51,244 bases of DNA from an uncultured Collinsella sp. (GTDB taxonomy: Bacteria > Actinomycetota > Coriobacteriia > Coriobacteriales > Coriobacteriaceae), in assembly GCA_902478945.1 (NCBI GenBank), contig CABSMX010000002.1:1-51244 (forward strand), given 5' to 3'. Of the stretch, positions 8,585 through 16,714 are shown piece after piece (the first letter of the stretch is position 1; each line of letters begins with the position of its first letter). The position numbers and the translations under genes were made by a program. The notes beneath the pieces were generated by a model. That model saw nothing but the letters and a program-made list of their open reading frames with translations, was not told the DNA's origin and made no database searches.

Positions 8585-8585
8585 G

Positions 8586-8652
8586 GTTACGCGGTTTTAC
8601 CAAACCTATTGGTTCCGCCGTTCTACCGAACGGCGGACCGGTCGACGCTGCG
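8586..8652 (+). repeat. Covarying hairpin copy 2 plus an adjacent half copy
   Basis: 8611-8639 is GGTTCCGCC-GTTCTACCGAAC-GGCGGACC and is followed by the GTCGACGCTGCG tag seen at 7485. Just before it, 8586-8606 shares 21 bases with the minus strand of the hairpin at 21623-21650, including GTTTTACCAAAC. The rest of the gap 8653-8844 shows no gene. Confidence 0.65.
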
Positions 8653-8844
8653 CGGGCCGCAATTGGACAATCTGACGTTCAACTTCAAGGGCGCGACCAG
8701 AAGGTCAGCGCCCTTTCGTTTCGCGTCACCTTGTCTCAAATGCGACCCGCTCGCTGTCCGTCCTCTACCTGCGGCGTTGTCTTGCTCCGGATGCGGCAGT
8801 TAGGGACGTTCCTTTTCTGCCGGCAGTCTGGGATATTCCTTGGG

Positions 8845-8902
8845 GTAGTCATTGGGGACGTTCTTTAATGACTAGTCGTTTAAGAACGTCCCCAATGACT
8901 AC
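8845..8902. repeat. Perfect intergenic palindrome (GGGGAC family, copy 2)
   Basis: Perfect 21-base arms (8845-8865 and 8882-8902) contain CATTGGGGACG, with a 16-base loop TAATGACTAGTCGTTT. The left arm is identical to 4961-4981. It lies between the convergent lacC and galT genes, immediately before the galT terminator. Confidence 0.75.
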
Positions 8903-8904
8903 AC

Positions 8905-8947
8905 TCAAAAACTGCGCCCGCCGGCGATGTTGCCGGCGGGCGCAGTT
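8905..8947 (-). terminator. Terminator of galK-galT
   Basis: 16-base-pair GC-rich stem (AACTGCGCCCGCCGGC with its complement) with a 6-base loop. It is followed on the minus strand by TTTTTG. Confidence 0.88.
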
Positions 8948-8993
8948 GTCTTGAAGACGAAATGATCCGTTTTCCTCCGTCCCCAAGGGATCA

Positions 8994-10613
8994 TTACAGT
9001 GAGTCGATAAAGCGCTGTTGGGCGGCGCGGCCAGCTTCGTCCCACTTAAAGACGCCGGCGTTGTCGAGCACGTGGCCAAATACCACGCCGACCTCCTCGT
9101 GCAGGATATCGATGGCGTTGTCGGCCGTAAGTTCGTCGGCGCGGCGGGCATAGACATCCTCGGCCCATGCGGCGTGGCTGCGGCATAGATCATCGCCCTC
9201 GAGCGCACCGGCAAGGTCGTAGCTGGCATCGGCCTTGGCTGCCAGCAGATGCTCGCGGACAGCGCCGAGCTCGGGAACCAGGCGCGGCGGAAGAATAGCC
9301 AGGCCCATGACCTCGATCAGGCCGATGTTTTCCTTTTTAATATGGTGATACTCGGCATGCGGGTGGAAAACACCCAGCGGATGCTCGTCGGTCGTGATGT
9401 TGCAGCGAAGCGCCAGGTAGGCCTCGTAGATCTCGCCGCCAGCATTGCCGCGGGAGTCGACGCGGCGGATGACGGGCGTCACGGTGTTATGCGCAACGCC
9501 GTCGGCTGTGCGCGCGACGACGCCAACCGACTCATCGGTCCACTCGCGCCAAGCGAGGATAATCTTCTCGGCGGCGTCGAGCAGCTGGGCGCGGTCGTGC
9601 GAGCGCAGTCGCAGCACCGAAAGCGGCCACTGCAATACGGTGCCGCTGACCTGGTCAAAGCCGGGCACGCTAAACTGCGAGACCTCGGCGGCATGCATCA
9701 TGGGGAACTCGTGCGCGCCGCCCTGGAAGTGGTCGTGCGACAGAATCGAGCCGCCCACGATGGGCAGGTCGGCGTTGGAGCCAATAAAGTAGTGCGGGAA
9801 CAGGTCCACAAAATCGAGCAGGCAGGTCAGCCCCTTGCGGTCGACGTGCATCGGGCGATGCTCGGAGCTCATAGCAATGCAGTGCTCGTTAAAGTACGCG
9901 TACGGGCTGTACTGGAGGCCCCAGCGCTCACCGTCGAGCTGGATGGGGATAACGCGCAGGTTCTGGCGAGCGGGGTGAGCGCCGCCGTCGGCTGCGGCGG
10001 AGCGTCCGGGATAGCCCTCGTTCTCGATGCACAGCTGGCAGGCGGGATACTTCTCACCCGTGTTCTTTGCGGCGCCGGCTGCGGCAATGTCGCGCGGGTC
10101 CTTCTCGGGCTTCGACAGGTTGATGGTGATCTCCAGGTCGCCCCAGTTGGTGGGGGTGCGCCATTTGATGTTGCGCGCGATGGCGGCGCGGCGCACGTAA
10201 CCGGCGTCGCAGCACAGACCGTAGAACCAGTCGGTCGCGGCGCGGGGCTCGTTGACGCCCATGCGGCCGTTGAACTCCTCGTTTACAACCGAAGGCCTCG
10301 GCATGAGCGCGCCCATGATGCGCATGGCGATGCGGTCGCGGCCCGACACCGTGTCCTCGGCAGCACCGTTGGCAACGGCGGCCTCGGAAAGCGCGGCGAG
10401 CGTGCCCTCCAGGTCAAAGTCGGGCAGGGTATCGGGGTGCAAGAGCGAGAGTTTCTCGACCTGGAGCGCCCAGGCCATGTCGAGCGCCGGGCCCGTAGCA
10501 CCGATGCACTCCAGAATGGTGTTGTATGCCCAGATGCGATCGTCCTGACCGATCATGGATCGATGAATGGCATACTCAATCAGGCCTTGCGTGGCCTCGC
10601 ACACGTCGGTCAT
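8994..10613 (-). CDS. galT: UDP-glucose--hexose-1-phosphate uridylyltransferase, family 2
   Basis: Transfers UMP between UDP-glucose and galactose-1-phosphate in the Leloir pathway. At about 540 residues it belongs to the long Gram-positive type 2 family rather than the 350-residue E. coli type. Landmarks are DDRIWAYNTIL at the N terminus, RDPRDIAAA, CQLCIENEGYPGR, and SHDHFQGGAHEFPM with the active-site histidines. The galK stop and the ATG at 10613 overlap as TAATG, which suggests translational coupling. An alternative ATG lies three codons upstream at 10622. No galE is present in the window. Confidence 0.92.
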   Translation of the reverse strand: MTDVCEATQGLIEYAIHRSMIGQDDRIWAYNTILECIGATGPALDMAWALQVEKLSLLHPDTLPDFDLEGTLAALSEAAVANGAAEDTVSGRDRIAMRIMGALMPRPSVVNEEFNGRMGVNEPRAATDWFYGLCCDAGYVRRAAIARNIKWRTPTNWGDLEITINLSKPEKDPRDIAAAGAAKNTGEKYPACQLCIENEGYPGRSAAADGGAHPARQNLRVIPIQLDGERWGLQYSPYAYFNEHCIAMSSEHRPMHVDRKGLTCLLDFVDLFPHYFIGSNADLPIVGGSILSHDHFQGGAHEFPMMHAAEVSQFSVPGFDQVSGTVLQWPLSVLRLRSHDRAQLLDAAEKIILAWREWTDESVGVVARTADGVAHNTVTPVIRRVDSRGNAGGEIYEAYLALRCNITTDEHPLGVFHPHAEYHHIKKENIGLIEVMGLAILPPRLVPELGAVREHLLAAKADASYDLAGALEGDDLCRSHAAWAEDVYARRADELTADNAIDILHEEVGVVFGHVLDNAGVFKWDEAGRAAQQRFIDSL

Positions 10614-11818
10614 TACAGCCATGCCGCGTAAGCCCCCTTGTCAGAAATTGCGTAGTGGCGGGCAGAGCCCTCGCCCAGCCAGCTGTTCATCTTGGTGATA
10701 AAGGTGTCGACCAGATCGAGCGGCACAAAGGCCTGGATGGTGCCACCAAAGCCGCCGCCGTGGATACGGACGGCGCCGCGGCCGTCGAGCACGTGCTCGG
10801 CCAGCGCCAGGGCATACATGGAAGGCTGCTCGGAGCCCAGCTTGGCAACGACATTCTGCAGGTACATGGCAGAGCTGGCGCCGGACTCGCGCGTCAGGAC
10901 CAGGAACTGGTCAATGTCGCCGGCGTTCAGGGCCGCCCAGCGCTTATCGACCAGGCCGTTCTCGTACCAGTAGTGAACGGCGCGCAGGCAGGCGCGGTCG
11001 CCCAGCTTGGCACGCAGCTCGGGGAGCTTGGCGTCAAAGTCCGCCACGTTTACCTCGCACAGGCGTGCCTTGCCAAACTTGGCAGCGACGTCCTGCATCT
11101 CGCGCGGAACGGCGGCGTAGTCGTCGGTGGCGGCCACGTGGTCGGCGCCGACCTTAACGAGCACGAGCGCATAGCCGTGATCCTCAAAGTTGAGCTCGAG
11201 CTTCTGGGTCTTAGGCTGGGCCTGGTCCTCAAAGTCCATGTAGGCAAGGCCGCCCAGGCACACAGCGGCCTGGTCCATAAGACCGCAGGGCTTGCCGTAG
11301 TAGTTGTTCTCGGTGCGCTGGCTCATCTGGGCGAGCGCGACGGGCTCAATGGCGGGCGCGCCCCAGAGCGTCTCCATGGCGCGGCCGTAAGCCGCCTCGA
11401 CAGCAGCGGAGCTCGAAAGACCGCCGCCCGAGGGGACGGAACAGGTAAAGGCGAAGTCGAAGCCGTGGGGCTCAACGCCAAGGGCTGCGATCTCGTGCGC
11501 CATGCCGCGGACGAGGCTTGCGGACGTGCCCTTCTCGGACTTCTGAACATCCAGCGTGTCGAGCGTAATCTCAAACGTGGGGTAGCCCTCGTCGACGACG
11601 CGGACCTTGTTGGAGTCTGTTGCCACGGCGATGCCGTCGACGGCTACATCGAGCGATCCGGCGATAACGTGGCCGCCCTCATGATCGGTGTGATTGCCGC
11701 TGATCTCGGAACGCCCGGGCGCGTGCACGTAGAGCATCTGGCGGTCGTCGATGGGGCCAAACTCCTCCTCAAACAGTTTGGTGAGCGTGGCGAATGTCTT
11801 TTCGTCGGGGGTGGTCAT
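10613..11818 (-). CDS. galK: Galactokinase
   Basis: Phosphorylates alpha-galactose to galactose-1-phosphate. It is a GHMP-family kinase of 401 residues with the galactokinase signature GRSEISGNHTDHEGGHV near residue 33, the ATP loop CSVPSGGGLSSSAAVE near 120, and a C-terminal HGGGFGGTIQAF. The ORF runs far upstream, but the ATG at 11818 has AAGGAAAGGA upstream and gives the family N terminus. It forms an operon with galT. The upstream gap to the LacI regulator carries three copies of a GTACGTTAAC operator. Confidence 0.93.
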   Translation of the reverse strand: MTTPDEKTFATLTKLFEEEFGPIDDRQMLYVHAPGRSEISGNHTDHEGGHVIAGSLDVAVDGIAVATDSNKVRVVDEGYPTFEITLDTLDVQKSEKGTSASLVRGMAHEIAALGVEPHGFDFAFTCSVPSGGGLSSSAAVEAAYGRAMETLWGAPAIEPVALAQMSQRTENNYYGKPCGLMDQAAVCLGGLAYMDFEDQAQPKTQKLELNFEDHGYALVLVKVGADHVAATDDYAAVPREMQDVAAKFGKARLCEVNVADFDAKLPELRAKLGDRACLRAVHYWYENGLVDKRWAALNAGDIDQFLVLTRESGASSAMYLQNVVAKLGSEQPSMYALALAEHVLDGRGAVRIHGGGFGGTIQAFVPLDLVDTFITKMNSWLGEGSARHYAISDKGAYAAWL

Positions 11819-11859
11819 ACGGGTCCTTTCCTTGACGCCGGAGAGACTGGTCCGTGTCA

Positions 11860-11942
11860 TTATGAGTACGTTAACAATATTGAGCACCACAAACCAGACG
11901 GTCGCGGCACCGCACGTTAAAGGGTATGTTAACGTACTCATA
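11860..11942. promoter_or_regulatory. Inverted pair of 17-bp LacI-type operators before galK
   Basis: TTATGAGTACGTTAACA at 11860-11876 recurs in exact inverted form at 11926-11942, about 66 bases apart. A third copy (GAGTACGTTAACATG) is at 12051-12065 near the regulator gene. The GTTAAC centre is typical of LacI/GalR operators. The spacing would permit a repression loop over the galK promoter. This describes most of the 11819-12156 gap. Confidence 0.7.
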
Positions 11943-12050
11943 ACACAATGTATCTCATTTTTTGAGAATCTGGTAATCGGTAGATTTTCGGCCGTGAACG
12001 GTGTGGCCGTATGGACATATGGAGCAAAAGAACCGCTGATAGAAAAAGTA

Positions 12051-12065
12051 GAGTACGTTAACATG
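12051..12065. promoter_or_regulatory. Third GTACGTTAAC operator, near the LacI-family gene
   Basis: GAGTACGTTAACATG shares 13 bases with the pair at 11860 and 11926. It is located about 90 bases before the regulator start, consistent with autoregulation. Confidence 0.6.
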
Positions 12066-12156
12066 CGTCCGACGATAGCGGGCTTCGGCGCGGGGTGTGT
12101 TTCTGCCCGGGCCGACATTCGCACTATTCAGATCTTGCGAGAGCGAAGGTGATTTT

Positions 12157-13188
12157 GTGGCAAGGCGCCCTTTCAACGATACGGGTACGCGTCCGGTATC
12201 CATGGCCGACGTTGCCCGCGCTGCCGGTGTTTCGCAACAGACGGTTTCGCGCGTTGCCAACGGATTGCCCAACGTTAACGAACAGACGCGCCAGCGCGTG
12301 CAAGCCGCTATGCAAGAGCTCGGCTTCCGTCCGAGCTATGCCGGCCGTTCGTTGCGTGACGGCCGTTACCATTCGGTCGGCCTGTGCGTCAACGATGTCA
12401 CCAAGTTTGGCAACCTCTCAATGATCGACGGCATCGCCAGCGCTGCTCGCGAGCATAATTGCGCCATCACACTGGTCGAGATGTCCAAGACCGAGGAGTT
12501 CTCTCTTGCCGAGGCAACACGTCGTATGGCCGCGCTGCCCGTGGACGGCATCATCATCGGCATGAGCCGTATGGCTCCCGATTTTGAGACGTTCGATCCG
12601 TTGCCGGGTATTGGCACGGTCATCGTTACCATGTACGCACATCCGCGCGTGACCACGGTGGATTCCGATCATTACGGCTGCTCGCTGTTGCTCATGAATC
12701 ATCTGTTTGAGCTGGGGCACGAGCAGATTCGTTATATCGGCGGCCCGTCCTTTTCGATTGACGAACAGTTCCGTCGCGCCGGCTGGCAGGATGCGCTCGA
12801 GCGTAAGCACATCGAGCCGGCAGAGCCGCTCGAGGGCGACTGGTCTGCCAACAGCGGTTACGAGGCCGGTAGGTACCTGGCCGAGCACGATCGCACCATG
12901 ACGGCGATCTATGCGGCAAACGATCAGATGGCAAATGGCGCCATTGCAGCGCTGCGCGATAGCGGCTTGCGCGTGCCCGAGGACGTGAGCGTGGTGGGCG
13001 TCGACGATTCGCTCGATGATTTTGTCGCACACAACGAGCTCACGACCGTTCGATTTGATTTGCATCAGCGTGGACGCGAGGTGTTCGAGCACGCGGTTCC
13101 CAAGGCGGGGGCAACGGACAAAACCGTCGCCATTCGCATCCCCGGTCAGCTCATCGTTCGACATAGCACGGCAGAGCCTCGCGCATAG
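12157..13188 (+). CDS. LacI-family transcriptional regulator, probably of galKT
   Basis: 343-residue LacI/GalR repressor. The helix-turn-helix and hinge (MADVARAAGVSQQTVSRVANG, about residues 13-33) are followed by a periplasmic-binding-like sensor domain (VGLCVNDV, DGIIIG, VDSDHYGCSLLLMNHL, YAANDQMANGAIAAL, VGVDDSLDD). I use a GTG start at 12157: GAAGGTGA is 4-5 bases upstream and the earlier ATG at 12097 adds an unrelated stretch. It is divergent from galK, with three shared operators between them, so it is probably the galactose-responsive repressor (inference). Confidence 0.9.
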   Translation: MARRPFNDTGTRPVSMADVARAAGVSQQTVSRVANGLPNVNEQTRQRVQAAMQELGFRPSYAGRSLRDGRYHSVGLCVNDVTKFGNLSMIDGIASAAREHNCAITLVEMSKTEEFSLAEATRRMAALPVDGIIIGMSRMAPDFETFDPLPGIGTVIVTMYAHPRVTTVDSDHYGCSLLLMNHLFELGHEQIRYIGGPSFSIDEQFRRAGWQDALERKHIEPAEPLEGDWSANSGYEAGRYLAEHDRTMTAIYAANDQMANGAIAALRDSGLRVPEDVSVVGVDDSLDDFVAHNELTTVRFDLHQRGREVFEHAVPKAGATDKTVAIRIPGQLIVRHSTAEPRA

Positions 13189-13270
13189 TTTTTGCAGGTC
13201 AAAAGCGGTATATTCCGCATCAATAACAATCGATAAGGATGCTGGCAGATAGCCGTGGCTATAAAGGCGA

Positions 13271-13280
13271 GTGCTATGAT
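13271..13280 (+). promoter_or_regulatory. Extended -10 promoter of the flavodiiron gene
   Basis: TGcTATGAT at 13272-13280 fits an extended -10 box, 38 bases before the ATG. No strong -35 box is evident, as is common for extended -10 promoters. Confidence 0.45.
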
Positions 13281-13317
13281 AGACGGGTTATTTTGTCTAT
13301 CTAGGAGGCTTTGCCTG

Positions 13318-14478
13318 ATGGAGATCACCAAGGATATCCGCTACGTTGGCGTCGACGATCACGACATTGACCTGTTCGAGGGCCAGTACGATGTGTCCGA
13401 GAACGGTATGGCATACAACAGCTACGTTATCTTGGGCGACAAGATCGCTGTCGCCGATTCGGTCGACGGTGGTTTTGTCGACGAGTGGCTCGGCAACCTC
13501 GAGGCCGTGCTCGATGGCCGTACGCCCGACTATCTGGTTGTCCATCACATGGAGCCTGATCACTCCGCCGGTATCGCCGCCTTTATGGAGCGCTATCCCC
13601 AGGCGCAGATTGTGGCAAGCATGGGCGCTTTCCGCATGATGGTCAACTACTTTGGCACCGACTTCCCCGAGCGCAAGATGGTCGTCAAAGATGGCGACGT
13701 GCTCGACCTGGGCGGCCATAGCCTGACGTTTGTCGGCGCTCCCAACGTGCACTGGCCCGAGGTGCTCTTCTCCTACGAGTCCACCGACAAGGTGCTCTTT
13801 AGTGCCGACGGTTTTGGCAAGTTTGGCGCCAACGACATCGAGGATCCCGAGGGCTGGGCTTGCGAAGCGCGCCGTTACTACTTTGGCATCGTGGGAAAGT
13901 TCGGCAAGTTTGTGCAGGCCGTGCTTAAGAAGGCCGCCAATCTGGACATCCAGATTATTTGCCCGCTTCACGGTCCTGTTCTTAGCGAGAACCTGGGCTA
14001 TTACCTCGACACCTACAACACCTGGTCGAGCTACCAGCCCGAGGACGAGGGTATCACGATTGCCTATGCGAGCGTGTATGGCCATCTGAAAGCTGCCGTT
14101 GAGGAGCTCGCATCTGCGCTCGAGGCCCGCGGCCAGAAGGTCTCCGTCTTTGACTTGGCTCGCGATGATATGGCCGAGGCCGTTGAGGACGCGTTCCGCT
14201 ACGACCGCCTGGTGCTCGCCTCCATCACCTATCAGGGCGAGATCTTCCCGTTCATGAGCACCTTTATCCATACGCTTGCCGAGCACGCCTATCAGAACCG
14301 CACGGTTGCGCTCGTCGAGGCCGGTTCCTGGGCGCCTGCCGCTGCCAAGGTTATGACCAAGGAGCTCGAGGGCATGAAGGACATCACCCTGACGCAGAAC
14401 AAGGTGACTGTGCTGGGCTCGCTCAACGACACATCGCGCGCCCAGATCGAGGCCCTTGCTGACGAGCTTTCCAAGTAG
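13318..14478 (+). CDS. Flavodiiron protein (FprA/A-type flavoprotein), O2 or NO reductase
   Basis: A soluble 386-residue detoxifying enzyme. A metallo-beta-lactamase-like diiron domain is followed by a flavodoxin domain that carries FMN. The diiron ligands are visible: HHMEPDH (H-x-E-x-D-H) near residue 80, NVHWPEV, FSADGFGKFG and PLHGP. The flavodoxin part begins near residue 250 (IAYASVYGHLKAAVEEL). The start at 13318 is preceded by CTAGGAGG. It reduces oxygen to water or NO to N2O in anaerobes, which suits an organism relying on oxygen-sensitive glycyl-radical enzymes (inference). It converges on the next DeoR gene across a bidirectional terminator. Confidence 0.92.
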   Translation: MEITKDIRYVGVDDHDIDLFEGQYDVSENGMAYNSYVILGDKIAVADSVDGGFVDEWLGNLEAVLDGRTPDYLVVHHMEPDHSAGIAAFMERYPQAQIVASMGAFRMMVNYFGTDFPERKMVVKDGDVLDLGGHSLTFVGAPNVHWPEVLFSYESTDKVLFSADGFGKFGANDIEDPEGWACEARRYYFGIVGKFGKFVQAVLKKAANLDIQIICPLHGPVLSENLGYYLDTYNTWSSYQPEDEGITIAYASVYGHLKAAVEELASALEARGQKVSVFDLARDDMAEAVEDAFRYDRLVLASITYQGEIFPFMSTFIHTLAEHAYQNRTVALVEAGSWAPAAAKVMTKELEGMKDITLTQNKVTVLGSLNDTSRAQIEALADELSK

Positions 14479-14502
14479 CGATACTTTCACTTTTGACGCT
14501 CA

Positions 14503-14544
14503 ACCACCACAAAGGGGACAGGCACCTTTGTGGTGGTTTTTGTT
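14503..14544. terminator. Bidirectional terminator of the GGGGACAGGCACC repeat type
   Basis: ACCACCACAAAGG (14503-14515) and CCTTTGTGGTGGT (14525-14537) form a perfect hairpin with loop GGACAGGCA, followed by TTTTTGTTT on the plus strand. It serves the convergent fprA and DeoR genes and resembles widespread GTGCCTGTCCCC-type repeats. Confidence 0.75.
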
Positions 14545-15347
14545 TAAGCGTCAGCGATGAGGAGATTTGGGCGGGCGTCGTCGACGATCTCGGCGATTGA
14601 GGTGGCAACGGAATGATCGGGGTCACGGTCCATCACGATGGTGTCGACATCTGCCAGCTCGGCAAAGCGGTACATGCCACGTCCGTTAACCTTGCTGGCG
14701 TCCATGAGGGCGACGCTTTGACGGGCGGCGCCGACCATAGCCGCTTTGGTCTCGGCCATCTGCGGAAAGTCGGTCGTAAAGCCGCAGCTGGGGACAAAAG
14801 CGCCGGGGCACATGACGGCAAGGTCGGCGTGGACCATTTGGAGCGCCTGCATGGTAAGTGGGCCGTACAGATAGCGATGACCTTTGCGCAGTGCCCCACC
14901 CAGCATGACGACATCGACCGAGGGCATGCTCTCGTCGATATAATCGGCGATGGTAATGTCGGCCGTGATGACGGTGATGCCGTCGCGCTGATCGAGGAGC
15001 CGGACAAACTCGAGAGCGGTGGTGCCGGAGTCGACGAGCAGCGTGTCGCCGTCATTGACGAGCTCGATGGCGCTTTGCGCGATGGCCTGCTTGGCGGCGA
15101 CATTGACGTTGATGCGGCGATCCTGGGTGGATACGGTCAGTCGCTTCTGGAGAGACACGGCGCCACCATGCGTGCGGCGCAACTTGCCGGACTCGGCGAG
15201 CGCGTCCAGGTCGGCGCGGGCGGTAACGGAGGACACGCCAAAGGTCTGGGCGATTTCTGCCACTTGCACCGAGGCGTTATGCTCGAGCATCTCCATGATG
15301 GCGGAACGACGCTCATCGGCGAAAGCTCGGGTTGTTGCGTGGGCCAT
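14544..15347 (-). CDS. DeoR-family transcriptional regulator
   Basis: 267-residue DeoR-type regulator. The N-terminal helix-turn-helix (VQVAEIAQTFGVSSVTARADL and the THGGAV hinge) is followed by a sensor domain (LLVDSGTTALEFVRLL, MLGGALRKGHRYLYGP, LMDASKVNGRGMY). I take the ATG at 15347 because GGAG lies 8 bases upstream; an upstream ATG at 15404 lacks a good ribosome-binding site. It is divergent from the class II aldolase gene at 15682 and probably controls it. Confidence 0.85.
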   Translation of the reverse strand: MAHATTRAFADERRSAIMEMLEHNASVQVAEIAQTFGVSSVTARADLDALAESGKLRRTHGGAVSLQKRLTVSTQDRRINVNVAAKQAIAQSAIELVNDGDTLLVDSGTTALEFVRLLDQRDGITVITADITIADYIDESMPSVDVVMLGGALRKGHRYLYGPLTMQALQMVHADLAVMCPGAFVPSCGFTTDFPQMAETKAAMVGAARQSVALMDASKVNGRGMYRFAELADVDTIVMDRDPDHSVATSIAEIVDDARPNLLIADA

Positions 15348-15394
15348 GTTTGCTCCATTCTCGGCTAAATTTGTAGGAATTGTGTTGAGTTTAT

Positions 15395-15460
15395 TTTCGT
15401 TCATTTTCTTTTTGAGTAAGAAAACACCTTTCGATTACTTATCTTTTCTATAAAAAAAAG
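15395..15460. promoter_or_regulatory. AT-rich divergent promoter with TTTCNNTT-like direct repeats
   Basis: The stretch holds repeated TTTCGTT, TTTTCTTTTT, CTTTCGATT and TTTTCT motifs, in the style of AgaR/GatR binding sites. The gap between the DeoR gene and the aldolase (15348-15681) holds no other gene I can support. Confidence 0.35.
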
Positions 15461-15681
15461 ACGCTGAACGCCCAAAATTCAATATCGAATACGCCCACTC
15501 GGCTCCAATTCCTTCCGTTTACTTTTCAAAAACGACTGTATTGACCTGCATGGGCTCAATATCTCGCACATGCAAAGCCGCTGAATTTCATACAATGAGC
15601 GCAGTAAAACGCAAGGTAAAACGCCTTGCGGACACGTACGCCCGATGTCCAGATGCGGGCGAGGGAGAGGAGCAAACGCTC

Positions 15682-16539
15682 ATGGCACTTGTTACCACCG
15701 AAAAGATGCTCAAGGACGCTCAGGCCGGCCACTACGCCGTCGGCGCGTTCAACGTCGAGAACCTCGAGTTTGTTATGGCCGTTCTGGCCGCTGCCGAGGA
15801 GACCAAGTCCCCCGTCATCATGCAGACCACCCCGGGCACCATCAAGACCGCTGGTCTGGACTACTTCTACGGCATGGTCAAGGCTGCCGCCGAGCGCGCT
15901 TCCGTGCCCGTCGCCCTGCACCTCGATCACGGCGATGGCTATGACCGCTGCATGCAGGCTTTCCGCACGGGCTACACCTCTGTCATGATCGACGGTTCGC
16001 ACGAGTCCTTCGAGGACAACATCGCCCTGACCAAGTCCGTCGCCGACGCTGGCCGCGCCATGGGCGTGCCCGTCGAGGCCGAGCTCGGTAAGGTTGGCGG
16101 CAAGGAGGACGACGGTCCCGCGGTTGAGGGCGAGAGCCCCTACACCGATCCTGCCGAGGCTAAGGAGTTCGTCGAGCGCACTGGCTGCACCTCCCTCGCT
16201 ATTGGCGTTGGCACCAGCCACGGTGTGTACACGAGCGATCCGCACATCGAGCAGTCCGTGGTCAAGGCCATCCGCGACGCCGTTGACGTGCCGCTGGTTC
16301 TGCATGGCACCTCCGGTGTGCCCGATGAGCAGGTCGCCGAGGCCGTGAAGAACGGCATCTGCAAGGTCAACTACGCCACCGAGCTGCGTCAGGCCTACAC
16401 CAAGGGCTTCATGGCCTACATGGCCGAGAACCCCGCCTGCTTCGATCCCAAGAAGCCGGCCAAGGAGGGCATGCGTGAGATCACCGAGCTGGTTAAGATC
16501 CGCATGACCAACCTCAACTCTGTGGGCAAAGCAGAGTAA
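15682..16539 (+). CDS. Class II tagatose/fructose-bisphosphate aldolase
   Basis: Zinc-dependent aldolase of 285 residues that splits a ketose bisphosphate into dihydroxyacetone phosphate and glyceraldehyde-3-phosphate. Visible landmarks are LHLDHGDGYDRC near residue 80 (catalytic Asp and zinc His), EAELGKVGGKEDD near 135, GVGTSHGVY near 178 (zinc His) and LHGTSGVPDE near 207 (zinc His). The length and the ELGKVGGKEDD loop resemble GatY/KbaY tagatose-bisphosphate aldolases more than FbaA. The ORF extends to 15541, but the ATG at 15682 has GAGAGGAG upstream. It could supply the last step after LacC, which lacks a neighbouring lacD. It may instead be the glycolytic aldolase. Confidence 0.88.
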   Translation: MALVTTEKMLKDAQAGHYAVGAFNVENLEFVMAVLAAAEETKSPVIMQTTPGTIKTAGLDYFYGMVKAAAERASVPVALHLDHGDGYDRCMQAFRTGYTSVMIDGSHESFEDNIALTKSVADAGRAMGVPVEAELGKVGGKEDDGPAVEGESPYTDPAEAKEFVERTGCTSLAIGVGTSHGVYTSDPHIEQSVVKAIRDAVDVPLVLHGTSGVPDEQVAEAVKNGICKVNYATELRQAYTKGFMAYMAENPACFDPKKPAKEGMREITELVKIRMTNLNSVGKAE

Positions 16540-16563
16540 CAGCAAGGGTGCTCTGATCCCACC

Positions 16564-16714
16564 GGACGGTTTGGACGGGTCCCGTACTTAGTTTCCAAAA
16601 CGTCCTCGCGCATGAAGGCCCCCGTTGTCTCGCTTCTTCGAAGCGTTGACAACGGGGGCCTTCGCGCTGCGGAATGATTTTGGAAACTAAGTACGGGACC
16701 CGCCCAAACCGTCC
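16564..16714 (+). repeat. Long covarying palindrome, copy P1
   Basis: Arms of 37 bases (16564-16600 and 16678-16714) are complementary except for one G-T pair. They enclose a conserved asymmetric core, CGTCCTCGCGCATG on the left and GCTGCGGAATG on the right, then an inner 16-base stem (16614-16629/16648-16663) and a small CGCTT-CTTCG-AAGCG hairpin. It lies 24 bases after the aldolase stop. Four related copies occur at 30881, 41897 (inverted), 42942 and 47354. Confidence 0.85.

Noticed and set aside
9249..11920. Long open frames antisense to galT and galK (for example 9249-10631 and 10526-11920)
   Set aside because: Typical shadows in GC-rich DNA. The opposite-strand genes have clear family motifs and ribosome-binding sites.
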